From Parachlamydiales bacterium (GTDB lineage: Bacteria > Chlamydiota > Chlamydiia > Chlamydiales > Rhabdochlamydiaceae), in NCBI GenBank assembly GCA_023265455.1, contig JAHFTQ010000003.1, forward strand, positions 99,907-163,906: a stretch of 64,000 bases of DNA, in the 5' to 3' direction. The first letter of the stretch is position 1. Each line of letters opens with the position of its first letter. Shown here one piece after another: positions 9,020-17,748 of this stretch. A program made the translations under genes and the position numbers. The notes beneath the pieces are model-generated. The model saw only the letters and a list, made by a program, of their open reading frames with translations, made no database searches and was not told where the DNA came from.

Positions 9020-9096
9020 CCTCTGCGGTAAAATCTTCCTCTTTCAATGCAGGATTCACCGCAGAGGCGCAGAGATCGCGGAGGACCGCAGAGAGG
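9020..9096. repeat. CGCAGAG-type repeat with inverted parts
   Basis: Between the convergent rsmE and xerD ends, CCTCTGCGGT (9020-9029) is inverted as ACCGCAGAGG (9058-9067), and ACCGCAGAGA recurs at 9085. The same CGCAGAG/GCGCAGAG words make up the long inverted repeat at 52470-52626. It may act as a bidirectional terminator or be a dispersed repeat remnant. Confidence 0.6.
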
Positions 9097-9112
9097 AAAT
9101 TTATACAATTCG

Positions 9113-9970
9113 TCAAGGCTTAGGATGAAATTTCGCAAAAGCTTCGTGTAAGTGTTTTCGACTCACATGCGTATACCGATCGGTCGTTGCAATATGAGAG
9201 TGACCGAGCATCTCCTGAATCACCCTGAGATCAGCTCCATTTTCAAGAAGATGCGTTGCAAATGAATGACGCAGCGTATGAGGCGAAATCTTTTTTGTGA
9301 TCCCCGCCTTTTTTGCATAGAATTTGACCCTCTCCCAAACCGTAATACGGCTCATGGGGCGTCCCCCACGGCTGAGAAAAAGAGCCCCTTCACCCTCTTT
9401 TCTAAAACGGGCTAGATAATCATCCACAGCCTGCACCGCAGAAGCAGCGATCGGGATCACGCGCTCTTTTCGTCCTTTTCCCCTCACCCTTATCTGATGA
9501 TCCGACACATCCCCAATACTAAGCCCGCATAGCTCTGAAACCCTCAGCCCCGATGCGTAGATCACTTGTAAGATCGCCCTGTCACGCGCGCCCTCAGCAG
9601 ACTCCCGATCCGGTGCTTCTAATAACCGCGTCACCTCGCTAACCGTTAACACCTCAGGAATCAGCTGCCACATCTTAGGACTTTCAAGAAAAAGAGTCGG
9701 ATTATCATTCGAGATCCTCTCCCTTTTCAAAAACCTAAAAAAAACTTTAACAGCCACTAAAGCCCGGCATAAACTGCTGGAAGCTATCCCCTTTTCTTTG
9801 AGGGACTGGAAATAGAAGATAATTTTTTCAGATGTAACATCCCCTACCTTCATCTCCCCTAAAAAATGGGCAAAAAACCGTAAATCTCTGCCATAAGCCT
9901 CTAGTGTCTTGGGACTAAGCCCCTTTTCAGAGCCCAGATAAGTCAGAAAATTTAGAATTTCACTTTCCAC
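9113..9970 (-). CDS. xerD: Tyrosine recombinase XerD
   Basis: Site-specific recombinase that resolves chromosome dimers at dif with XerC. 285 residues, typical length. N-terminal SAM-like core-binding domain (1-90), then the catalytic domain with Arg143 (ASGLRVSEL), a Lys in GKGRKER (165-168), H231 and R234 in HTLRHSFATH, H257 in LGHSHI and the nucleophile Tyr266 (TTDRYTHV). XerD rather than XerC is my reading of the N-terminal pattern and is less certain than the family. Lies 8 bp after the nucleotidyltransferase gene. Confidence 0.9.
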   Translation of the reverse strand: MESEILNFLTYLGSEKGLSPKTLEAYGRDLRFFAHFLGEMKVGDVTSEKIIFYFQSLKEKGIASSSLCRALVAVKVFFRFLKRERISNDNPTLFLESPKMWQLIPEVLTVSEVTRLLEAPDRESAEGARDRAILQVIYASGLRVSELCGLSIGDVSDHQIRVRGKGRKERVIPIAASAVQAVDDYLARFRKEGEGALFLSRGGRPMSRITVWERVKFYAKKAGITKKISPHTLRHSFATHLLENGADLRVIQEMLGHSHIATTDRYTHVSRKHLHEAFAKFHPKP

Positions 9971-9978
9971 ATAATTCT

Positions 9979-10287
9979 CTAGAAGACATGCTGGGCTTCT
10001 TTTAAAATTCGATGTTTTAAGGCAGGATGCAAAGCACTCTTCGTGACCAAATCAACTTCGCAGTGGAGAATTTTTTCTAAAAATCTTTTTACACCCACAA
10101 AGCCAAAAAGACCTTTTTTTGAATCAAATTCGATCAGAATATCAATATCACTTTTAGCTGTAGCTTCATGTCTGACAACCGAACCAAAAATGGCAAGAGC
10201 ACGAACACCCAATTGAGAAAGGTCTTTTTTATGCCGCTGTAAGATCTTTTTTATTTCTTTCAACAACACACCGAACCCCATGAACAT
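9979..10287 (-). CDS. MNT-type nucleotidyltransferase
   Basis: 102-residue minimal nucleotidyltransferase. The signature GSVVRHEATAKSDIDILIEF segment holds the GS and the DxD metal pair (SDIDI). Such proteins often pair with a HEPN-domain toxin and antagonise it by nucleotidylation. No HEPN gene is adjacent: upstream is the LRR-NEL gene and downstream xerD. Two in-frame ATGs (10287 and 10281) are possible, neither with a clear ribosome site. Either an orphan antitoxin or a solitary enzyme. Confidence 0.8.
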   Translation of the reverse strand: MFMGFGVLLKEIKKILQRHKKDLSQLGVRALAIFGSVVRHEATAKSDIDILIEFDSKKGLFGFVGVKRFLEKILHCEVDLVTKSALHPALKHRILKEAQHVF

Positions 10288-10338
10288 CAGTGTAGAAAAA
10301 CTGAATTGAAAAAGCTACCGATTTCTGCTATTTTCGCA

Positions 10339-12348
10339 CTATACAGAGGAACTTGCCAATACCCATGTTTTTGTCCGCTCTTCGATAAATTGTTGAGTAG
10401 CGTTGTCGCGTTTGGATTTCAGGGAATTCATGGCTTCCACTCTAGCATGGCTACCCATGGAATCATTTTCAGATAAAGCTTCCATTTCTGCTGAGAATGT
10501 TTTTTCTTGTTGATTGAATGCTTCTTGATGGTTTTTCTTAATCCTTTCTTGCCAAACCTCATTTGCTGCAAGAATCGTACAGACATCTTCAGGAGACCGA
10601 GATTTGTCAAGGACTAGAGCGGCATCTGCTTGGAGTATCTCGGATGAAATTCCTGCTATTTTCGGATAAAGCATCCCTTCAGTAGATAGAGGAAGCTCTA
10701 ATGGTTCTCGGAGCTGACAATACAAAAAGAGCTCGACTTCGACAGGATCTACAAGTCCTAGTGTTTCCACATGATAATTAGCGCGCTCCTCTAACAATGC
10801 CATGCGTTTAAGACCCACTACCAACTTAGCCAATTCTCCGTCATTTTTTTCCCCAGCTCGCGATAAATGTATTCGAGATTCAATGTCTTTAGCAAAAACA
10901 AGCGTTACAAGATCCCCGCATGTCTCACAAGCACCTTCCAAGATAGGGAAAAGCTCAGTACGAAACTGCTCGTTAAGGGAGGCTTCCTCGAGCATTTGAA
11001 AAACTCTATGAATCAGTTTTACCTTGCTATTTCCTCCACTAAGATAGTCTTTTGTTCTTTTGAGCCTCTCTAAAAAATCACTTAAGACCTCTTTTTTATC
11101 ATGAGCAAAAAGCGAGCTATAAAAGACAAGACAGACGCTCTCCTCCCCTTCTCTCCCCGGCAAACGATCTACTTTGTTTTGGCAAAGTTGAGGAAGCTCT
11201 TGCTGGAATTCTTTCAGCCAAAAGAGGATACTGTCTTCAAGGCTCGTTTCAGTTTTTCGAAACCTACCGCGTGCTACTTCTAGGAGTGAAGCACGCAATC
11301 CGGCCATACGGTTTTCAAATGACTCGCCTAGTGCAATTTCTAATGTCTGATTAATCCAGTCATCTACCGAAGTACTTAAACGGGGTCCCAGTAGAGGATT
11401 CTCTTGCCGAATATTTTGAAGACGATTTTGCAGATCTCTCACTGTTTCAGGACTAAAGGAATTGCGGGAAGCCTCAACCCAACAAGTACGAGGCAAGCGT
11501 AATAAGGAATCGGGTAAAGTGGTCAGTTGATTAAAAGAAATGTTTAGGTTTTTCAGGGTCGCAGGTAGATGGGTTGCCTCAGGAATCTCGGTTATGCCGT
11601 TAAATGTTAGATCAAGCCGCTCTAGATTGGGGTATTGAGGTAGTTGGTGTAAGTTTTTAAAAGAAGTACTCGAAAGATCAAGTTTTTTTAACTTACTCAG
11701 AGAATTCAAAAATGGTGGAAAATTTTCTAAACGGACATGTCCCAGTCTAAGTATTTCAAGATTGGAAAGTTGACCTATTTGCGACGGTAGCGATTGTAAT
11801 AGAACCAAAGTTAGGTCAAGTTCTTTCAGGTTATTTAGCAATTCCCTATTACAATTCATCCATTTATTAAACTGTTCGTTAATGTTAAATTTTTCTGGAT
11901 TTTGGTAATCAAAATAACATTCATACCCAATATTTATCTTTTTAGATATTACATCCCAAACAGCAAGAGTACTACCATTCGAATCGAAGTTCATCACGGC
12001 AGGAGTTACCTTAAATTTGAGATTGTCAATGGCCTTGAAATTATTAATTGTTTTTATAAATTTGTAGGAAACATACACTACAACATTGACAGTCACCCAA
12101 ATGCTTGGAAGGGCCTGAAGCCCAGGATTTAACTGCAAGCGCCTTATGGCATATCCTCCCATCCCTGATATCAACAAGCTTCCAAGGGCTTTAGTGATAA
12201 AACTTCCCCCCTCTAACCAACGCAACTTCTTTTCTTCAAGACCTAAACGCTTGATAAAGAAAGCGTTAACTGCTATATCAAGAGTTCCAAGAGCCAGTGC
12301 CGGAGCCATGGCCAAGAAGGCAAGCTGGATAGGTTTAATGGATGTCAT
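10339..12348 (-). CDS. Membrane-anchored LRR-NEL E3 ubiquitin ligase, candidate effector
   Basis: 669 residues in three parts. Residues 1-100 have three hydrophobic segments (about 7-32, 47-66, 80-99). Residues 165-310 hold leucine-rich repeats (LKELDL, LSNLEILRLG, LKKLDLSS, LERLDLTFN, LKNLNISFNQLTTLP). From about 325 to the end the chain matches the NEL domain of Shigella IpaH and Salmonella SspH/SlrP ligases: a WINQTLEIALGESFENRMAG-type start, LSLNEQFR-like helix, then Cys477-Gly-Asp479 (TCGDLVTLVF), corresponding to the catalytic C-x-D, followed by the VETLGLVDPVEVELFLYCQL, SEILQADAALV and final coiled segments in the IpaH order. These enzymes ubiquitinate host proteins after type III secretion. 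The N-terminal hydrophobic part is unlike IpaH and suggests insertion into a host or inclusion membrane (inference). ATG at 12348 has no Shine-Dalgarno. Confidence 0.85.
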   Translation of the reverse strand: MTSIKPIQLAFLAMAPALALGTLDIAVNAFFIKRLGLEEKKLRWLEGGSFITKALGSLLISGMGGYAIRRLQLNPGLQALPSIWVTVNVVVYVSYKFIKTINNFKAIDNLKFKVTPAVMNFDSNGSTLAVWDVISKKINIGYECYFDYQNPEKFNINEQFNKWMNCNRELLNNLKELDLTLVLLQSLPSQIGQLSNLEILRLGHVRLENFPPFLNSLSKLKKLDLSSTSFKNLHQLPQYPNLERLDLTFNGITEIPEATHLPATLKNLNISFNQLTTLPDSLLRLPRTCWVEASRNSFSPETVRDLQNRLQNIRQENPLLGPRLSTSVDDWINQTLEIALGESFENRMAGLRASLLEVARGRFRKTETSLEDSILFWLKEFQQELPQLCQNKVDRLPGREGEESVCLVFYSSLFAHDKKEVLSDFLERLKRTKDYLSGGNSKVKLIHRVFQMLEEASLNEQFRTELFPILEGACETCGDLVTLVFAKDIESRIHLSRAGEKNDGELAKLVVGLKRMALLEERANYHVETLGLVDPVEVELFLYCQLREPLELPLSTEGMLYPKIAGISSEILQADAALVLDKSRSPEDVCTILAANEVWQERIKKNHQEAFNQQEKTFSAEMEALSENDSMGSHARVEAMNSLKSKRDNATQQFIEERTKTWVLASSSV

Positions 12349-12358
12349 AATAAAGGCC

Positions 12359-12388
12359 AGTCTATCACCTTACCTCAAAAAAAGACAA
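12359..12388 (-). promoter_or_regulatory. Promoter of the LRR-NEL gene, ultrashort leader
   Basis: Minus strand: -35 TTGTCT (12388-12383), 18-nt spacer, -10 TAGACT (12364-12359), then 10 nt to the ATG. Predicted leader about 3 nt. Confidence 0.45.
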
Positions 12389-12415
12389 TCTTTATGGCTC
12401 AAAATTTAAGCTAGA

Positions 12416-12444
12416 TTGTGCAAAATAGGACCCTTTCCTATAAT
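12416..12444 (+). promoter_or_regulatory. Promoter of the TPR gene
   Basis: -35 TTGTGC (12416-12421), 17-nt spacer, perfect -10 TATAAT (12439-12444). The start codon is 49 nt further on with a weak GAGAG ribosome site, so this gene has a normal leader. Confidence 0.7.
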
Positions 12445-12493
12445 CCGACATTTATACGATCCCCTAAATAAGTAAAAAATAATCGAGAGCACT

Positions 12494-14440
12494 ATGGCGT
12501 CACAGAAAGACAATTTAGCCGCCGTTTATCTTCAACAAGGAGAGCAAGCCCTGCTCCAAGGAGATACGGCCGGGTTAGAGCTTTTTGAAAAAGCGGCCCA
12601 GCTTGACCCTTGCAATCCCGAGCTTTTTTATCGCCAAGGTCTTTCTCTTTTTGAGTATGGCTCTGTCAAAGGCCGTGAAAAAATTCTGCTTCTTTCCGCA
12701 AAAAAACTTAAAACGGCTTGCCATCTCTCATCCACCTATTTTGAGGCCTTTCACGCCTGGGGAAACACTCTCTTTCTTTTGGGTGAGACTCATCAAGAAC
12801 ACCGTTATTTTATCGAAGCCGAACAAAAACTAAAAAAAGCTCTTGGGCTATCCAAAGATAAGATCCGTGTGGACCTTCACTACGACTACGCAAAAGTTTG
12901 GACCCGGATTGCCCATTATTCTGGGGAAGCCATCGATTTACAAACCGCTCTTGATCTTTTTCAACAGATCTCGAAGCACTCCCAACTACTCCCGCATGGG
13001 TTTTGGATCGATTACGGCAAAGCGTTTTTAGAAATGGCCGAGCTTCTCAATGATGTCCGTCTTACAGTTAATGCTACCCAGTGTTTCAGACAAGGAGTAG
13101 CTCTTTCTAATTTCTCCTTTGACGGCTGGCTTATGCTTGCTAGAAGCCTTAAGCAACTGTTTTCACATACACATGAAGAGGATCATTTTACCCAAACCGA
13201 TGAGTGCTTCTCCTCAGCCTTTCAACTCTCTCCTTATAACGTAGAGCTGTTATACGAATGGGCTCTTTTTCTTTTGGAAGCGGGACGCATCTCTCAAGAT
13301 CTTAAAAAACTCCGCTCCTGCATTGAAAAATGCCAACAAGGCTATGTGCTCAATGTGAAGCATGCCGAGCTCATTGCTACTTGGGCAGAGGCCCTTGCCT
13401 TTATTGGAGAGCTCACCGATCAAGTCGATTTTCTCTACGAGGCTCAAAATAAAATTACCGAAGCTCTCAATACTTCTTCGGAAGACAATCCTACAGTTTG
13501 GCATTCATATGCCAAATGCCTCTACTCCTGGGGCTCTTACTTTAACGATTTCGATTACTACTACCAAGCTATCGAAAAATTCCAAGAAGGAGTCTCTCTC
13601 GATCGCACACGCCACCAAGATTGGTTTGCAATCGCTAAAGTTTATTGCAGCTTAGCCGATCTCGATAGTGATATGGACGCCTGTGAAAAAGCCGTCCGAT
13701 TTTTTGCCAAAGCCATCGACCTAAAACCGATCAGTAGCTACTACTTCGAATACGCTTATGCTCTTTCTCGCTTAGGAGAAATGAAAAAAGATCCTGAGCT
13801 TCTCAAACAGGCGGTTTCTTATTTCGAGTACACACTCCAGATCCAGAAAAACGCTCTTTATATTTACCCCGAATGGCTCTATCACCATGCCATCTCTCTC
13901 GATCTCCTAGGAGATTACCACGAAGATGAAAGCTACTACCAAAAAGCCTTAGAGCTGTTTTTCCAAGTGCTGATCTCCGAGCCTGATTTCCCTCGCATTC
14001 ATTACCGTATTGGCCTGACCTATTGCCATCTCGGTGAGTCGCTGAGCGACATCGAGTACTTCCAACGCGCTCTACACCACTTTCGCTTAGCCCACAAACA
14101 TGAAGAAGATAACGACTTCGTCATTTTAGACTGGGGAGTAACCCTCATTAATATTGCCGAGCACACAGCGGACATAGAGATGGCTAAAACCACCTACCGC
14201 GAAGCTGAGTTCAAACTCTTGCAATCCGCACGCCTTGGAAACCAGCCTGCACTCTACCAGCTCGGATGCCTTAATTCCCTTCTTGGATATTTTGATAAAG
14301 CCCTTGAATTTATCCAAAAAGCCTATCATGCTGGAGCGCTCCCACCCCTTGAAGAGCTCCTAGATGACGATTGGCTTGAAAACCTCCGTCCCACCCCTCT
14401 TTTCCAAGAGTTTTTATCCCATACCAAATATCATAAGTGA
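12494..14440 (+). CDS. Large tetratricopeptide-repeat protein
   Basis: 648 residues of helical repeats from end to end. Units of the form A-x-x-x-F-x-x-A or YYQKALELF-type occur roughly every 40-45 residues (for example LQTALDLFQQI, YYQAIEKFQEGVSLD, CEKAVRFFAKAIDLKP, YYQKALELFFQV, YFQRALHHFRLA, FDKALEFIQKAY). No signal peptide, membrane segment or catalytic motif is visible, so it should be a soluble scaffold or chaperone-like protein. Partner unknown. Related TPR proteins are common in Chlamydiae, some serving type III secretion, but nothing here proves that. Preceded by a strong promoter at 12416. Confidence 0.8.
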   Translation: MASQKDNLAAVYLQQGEQALLQGDTAGLELFEKAAQLDPCNPELFYRQGLSLFEYGSVKGREKILLLSAKKLKTACHLSSTYFEAFHAWGNTLFLLGETHQEHRYFIEAEQKLKKALGLSKDKIRVDLHYDYAKVWTRIAHYSGEAIDLQTALDLFQQISKHSQLLPHGFWIDYGKAFLEMAELLNDVRLTVNATQCFRQGVALSNFSFDGWLMLARSLKQLFSHTHEEDHFTQTDECFSSAFQLSPYNVELLYEWALFLLEAGRISQDLKKLRSCIEKCQQGYVLNVKHAELIATWAEALAFIGELTDQVDFLYEAQNKITEALNTSSEDNPTVWHSYAKCLYSWGSYFNDFDYYYQAIEKFQEGVSLDRTRHQDWFAIAKVYCSLADLDSDMDACEKAVRFFAKAIDLKPISSYYFEYAYALSRLGEMKKDPELLKQAVSYFEYTLQIQKNALYIYPEWLYHHAISLDLLGDYHEDESYYQKALELFFQVLISEPDFPRIHYRIGLTYCHLGESLSDIEYFQRALHHFRLAHKHEEDNDFVILDWGVTLINIAEHTADIEMAKTTYREAEFKLLQSARLGNQPALYQLGCLNSLLGYFDKALEFIQKAYHAGALPPLEELLDDDWLENLRPTPLFQEFLSHTKYHK

Positions 14441-14511
14441 TTTGCAGCTGATTGACAAATAGGATCATGCTTGATAAATTTGCCGTTTTCATTACGAATA
14501 GAGAGGCAAAA

Positions 14512-15141
14512 ATGGCATCAAGTTCAACATTCAATAGTAGTTTAGCAGGCTTAACTAGAATTTTTACAGATACCCGTGGTGCGACCGAAGGAGCACCAGG
14601 CGCGGCTTATTTTGAATTTAGTAATCATGCAGATGCTACTATTACTTGCAAAAAAGCAAGTAAAAGTTGGGAACTCTACTGTGTTAAACAAGCGCCTAAA
14701 GATATAGAAAATGGAAGATGTTTTGGTTTTGCAGTCAGGCCAGAAGAAAAAGACCAAGCAAATATTAAAACAATGGTTGAGCTAATAAATAGAATTAATT
14801 ACTGGATGGGAGGTACTTCCACTGAAAAAGACAAACAGATTCCTGTAAGCCACCTCGATCCGGCAAGATTAAAAGATCGAGATTTTAATGTACCTCAAAA
14901 AAATTATGGTTACTTAAAACAATTTGGGTTGAAACTTGCCATTGAAGATCCCTACCAAGAAACCAAAAAAAGTGACGTTATAGATAGCCTTTCGGAAGCT
15001 TTTGCAAACAATCTATCCATTAATCCTGAAACTGGGACAAATGTAAGTAATAAACTCATTGTCGCTTTGGAAGAACACCCTGCCTCTCAGCAAAGAGATG
15101 CAATCATTGAAAAAGCAAAACAGGGATACTATGACGATTGA
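14512..15141 (+). CDS. Hypothetical protein, Ser-rich N-terminus
   Basis: I do not recognise this 209-residue protein. The start is set at ATG 14512 because GAGAGG lies 5 nt upstream; an in-frame TTG (14452) and ATG (14467) lack such a site. The N-terminus is rich in Ser/Thr/Asn (MASSSTFNSSLAG), a composition frequent in type III substrates, but that is weak evidence. The C-terminal 50 residues look helical. No membrane segment. Lies 72 bp after the TPR gene on the same strand and ends 1 bp before the convergent uridine kinase. Confidence 0.65.
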   Translation: MASSSTFNSSLAGLTRIFTDTRGATEGAPGAAYFEFSNHADATITCKKASKSWELYCVKQAPKDIENGRCFGFAVRPEEKDQANIKTMVELINRINYWMGGTSTEKDKQIPVSHLDPARLKDRDFNVPQKNYGYLKQFGLKLAIEDPYQETKKSDVIDSLSEAFANNLSINPETGTNVSNKLIVALEEHPASQQRDAIIEKAKQGYYDD

Positions 15142-15142
15142 T

Positions 15143-15811
15143 TCAATCCTTAGCGACCGTCTGAAGCTTTGACAAAATAACGCTAAGCGCCACTTGATTT
15201 TCTCCCCCATGCGGCACAATAATGTCTGCATATTTTTTGCTAGGCTGGACAAAGGCTTCATGCATGGGCTTGACAGTCGTTAGGTATTGATGTTTTACAC
15301 TTAGGAAAGTTCTTGATCTTTCCTGCATGTCGCGCTCCATACGACGCAAGAGCCTGGTGTCATCGTCTGTGTCGACAAAAATTTTCAGATCACACTGCTC
15401 TCGCACTTCAGGAACTGCAAACAGCAAAATTCCTTCAATAATGATCAGACGATTAGGTCCTACGATCTCTGTAAACGACTCACGGCTGTGAGTTCCAAAA
15501 TTATAAATGGGCTTTTCGATCTGGATTCCCTGTTTGAGAGCTTTGAGATGCTCTTGTAATAACCCAAAGTCCAAAGCATCAGGATGGTCAAAATTAACTT
15601 TTTCCCGTTCGCTAGATGATAAAGAAGAGAGATCTTTATAGTAAGAATCTTGGCTGATGAGCACGGATTGACCTGGAAAAGCCTCCTGGATTTTTTTTGC
15701 TAATGTTGTCTTTCCACAGCCGGTTCCCCCTGCAATCCCGATGACAATCTTTTCACTGGGAAATAAGAGATTAAAAACTAAAACAGACAGGATGAAAAAA
15801 ACTTTACGCAT
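15143..15811 (-). CDS. udk: Uridine kinase with signal-like leader
   Basis: P-loop kinase phosphorylating uridine/cytidine. Walker A GGTGCGKTT at 28-36, SQDSYYKDLS after it, NFDHPDALDF, the nucleoside-site motif PIYNFGTHSR and RLIIIEGILLF are all typical. Odd: the first 19 residues (MRKVFFILSVLVFNLLFPS) form a positively charged start plus hydrophobic core like a signal peptide or anchor, followed directly by the first beta strand. No alternative in-frame ATG, GTG or TTG exists between this start and the P-loop, and GGAG sits at a proper distance before ATG 15811, so the leader is probably real. Export or membrane attachment would be unusual for this enzyme. Confidence 0.88.
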   Translation of the reverse strand: MRKVFFILSVLVFNLLFPSEKIVIGIAGGTGCGKTTLAKKIQEAFPGQSVLISQDSYYKDLSSLSSSEREKVNFDHPDALDFGLLQEHLKALKQGIQIEKPIYNFGTHSRESFTEIVGPNRLIIIEGILLFAVPEVREQCDLKIFVDTDDDTRLLRRMERDMQERSRTFLSVKHQYLTTVKPMHEAFVQPSKKYADIIVPHGGENQVALSVILSKLQTVAKD

Positions 15812-15954
15812 GAGCCAGACTCCTTTTTTAGGGGTAGTCTTTTAGCCCAGATCAGATAGTTTTTCAAGCAATTTCTTTGAACGGATATTTTTCGTTTCTA
15901 GATTGGTGCCCGATCTGGTAAGATCTCGACTCTTTATCAAGAGAGAAAAATATC

Positions 15955-17748
15955 ATGGATAAGCGGACCATTCTTTTTGTAGTTTTAATGACGGTAGTTT
16001 TTTATGCCGTCAACCACTTCCTGTTCCCCCCTAAGGCCGTAGCGCCAACAGCCTCCAGTCCCATCGTCCAAACCACTGAGAACTTTTCCGAAAGGCCTTC
16101 TACTAAGGCTCCCTCTTCATCTTCTGAGGGAGAAGAGCGGTATGTGATTGAAAACAAATATCAGCAGCTGGTCATCTCCACTCTAGGAGGAGCGATCGCT
16201 GAAATCAACCTTCCGCTTCAAAGCAAAGAAAATCCCGCTAGCGTTGTAAGGAAAATCCACTTTGATACCCTTCTTGCAGACGACTACCCTAAAGACGACC
16301 ACTTCCCCTTAGGCCCTTATCAAACCTATCAAGGAATGTTTCAGCAAGGCGAAGTCGGCGGGTACTACCCCCTTCTCCGTAGAAATGTAGATCCTCGCTA
16401 CTACGCGCTAACAACAGATGAAGAGACGCCCTCTTTCACCTTGCGACGATTGGAAAAAAATTTGATTGTCATGGAAGGCAAAACCGACCAAGCGCGCATC
16501 ACAAAAACCTATCAACTCCCGGATGATCCCGACACAGCGCCTTACTCCTTTAATGTCACCGTCCAAATTGACGGAAGTGGCCAAGGCCTTTCTCTGGGAA
16601 CCGGCGTTCCTGAAGTTGAAATCGTCTCTGGCAGCTCCACTCAAACCTTAAAGTACCGGATGACCCGCAATCAAAAAGGGGTGGTTGAACAGCTCTCTTT
16701 GCCTAAAACAGCCACGACCGTCAACTCGATTCATCCCGATTGGATTGCCGATTCTAATGGTTTTTTTGCTGTGATCTTAGATCCGCAAACCGAAATGAGC
16801 CCCGGCTTTACCGCTTGCAAAATTCCAGGTGAAAATGTCCCGACTCGTTTATCGGTCATTGACGCCCCCCAACCGATTTACCCTTCGGCTAATTATCCAG
16901 GCTATGAAATGCGCCTACCTTTTAGAAAAAGCAGCGGCACCTACCAGTTCCGCGTCTTTGCAGGGCCCTTAGCAAAAACCATCTTAGAAAAAAATGACGC
17001 CACTTACGGGGGAGATTACGGCTCGACTCAAAGCTTTCACGGCTGGCTCTCTTTTATCTCCGAGCCGTTTGCTAAGTTCCTCTTTTTCTTAATGAGAATT
17101 TTCTACGCGGTTGTCCACTCGTGGGGCTTTGCGATTATCTTGCTTACGATTGCCTTACGAATCATGATGTACCCCCTCAACGCTTGGTCCATCAAATCGA
17201 CCATTAAAATGCAAAAACTCGCCCCTAAACTCTCTGCCCTCCAAGAAAGGTACAAAAAAGACCCCAAGCGAGCGCAGACTGAAATTATGGGAATGTACAA
17301 AGAACATGGCGTCAATCCTCTAGGTGGATGCTTTCCGCTCCTCATCCAAATGCCTTTCCTCATCGGAATGTTCGATCTTCTGAAATCGACCTTTGAGCTC
17401 CGAGGAGCCAGCTTTATTCCGGGCTGGATCACTAACTTAGCAGCCCCTGATATCTTGTTCACCTGGCATACACCGATTTGGTTTATCGGAACCTCGTTTC
17501 ATCTTCTCCCTCTACTACTCGGAGCTACGATGTTTTGGCAGCAGCGGATGTCGGCTGGAAAAGCGCGCGATCCTAAACTCATGACCGATCAACAAAAACA
17601 GCAGCGCATGATGGGCAATATCATGACCATCGTGTTCACCGTTTTATTTTATAACTTCCCCTCAGGACTCAATATCTACTGGCTTTCTTCGATGCTGCTC
17701 GGTATTCTCCAACAATGGTGGATGACCAATAAAATTAAAATAAGCTGA
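15955..17748 (+). CDS. yidC: Membrane protein insertase YidC
   Basis: 597-residue insertase of the YidC/Oxa1/Alb3 family that places proteins in the inner membrane, alone or with Sec. Architecture: N-terminal TM (about 5-22), large periplasmic beta-domain (about 60-350), then conserved TM segments with the PLNAWSIKSTIKMQKLAPKL cytoplasmic hairpin, GCFPLLIQMPFLIGMFDLL and a final YNFPSGLNIYWLSSML segment. Starts at ATG 15955 after a GAGAG ribosome site; the stop overlaps the dnaA start. The yidC-dnaA pairing matches Chlamydia. Confidence 0.96.
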   Translation: MDKRTILFVVLMTVVFYAVNHFLFPPKAVAPTASSPIVQTTENFSERPSTKAPSSSSEGEERYVIENKYQQLVISTLGGAIAEINLPLQSKENPASVVRKIHFDTLLADDYPKDDHFPLGPYQTYQGMFQQGEVGGYYPLLRRNVDPRYYALTTDEETPSFTLRRLEKNLIVMEGKTDQARITKTYQLPDDPDTAPYSFNVTVQIDGSGQGLSLGTGVPEVEIVSGSSTQTLKYRMTRNQKGVVEQLSLPKTATTVNSIHPDWIADSNGFFAVILDPQTEMSPGFTACKIPGENVPTRLSVIDAPQPIYPSANYPGYEMRLPFRKSSGTYQFRVFAGPLAKTILEKNDATYGGDYGSTQSFHGWLSFISEPFAKFLFFLMRIFYAVVHSWGFAIILLTIALRIMMYPLNAWSIKSTIKMQKLAPKLSALQERYKKDPKRAQTEIMGMYKEHGVNPLGGCFPLLIQMPFLIGMFDLLKSTFELRGASFIPGWITNLAAPDILFTWHTPIWFIGTSFHLLPLLLGATMFWQQRMSAGKARDPKLMTDQQKQQRMMGNIMTIVFTVLFYNFPSGLNIYWLSSMLLGILQQWWMTNKIKIS

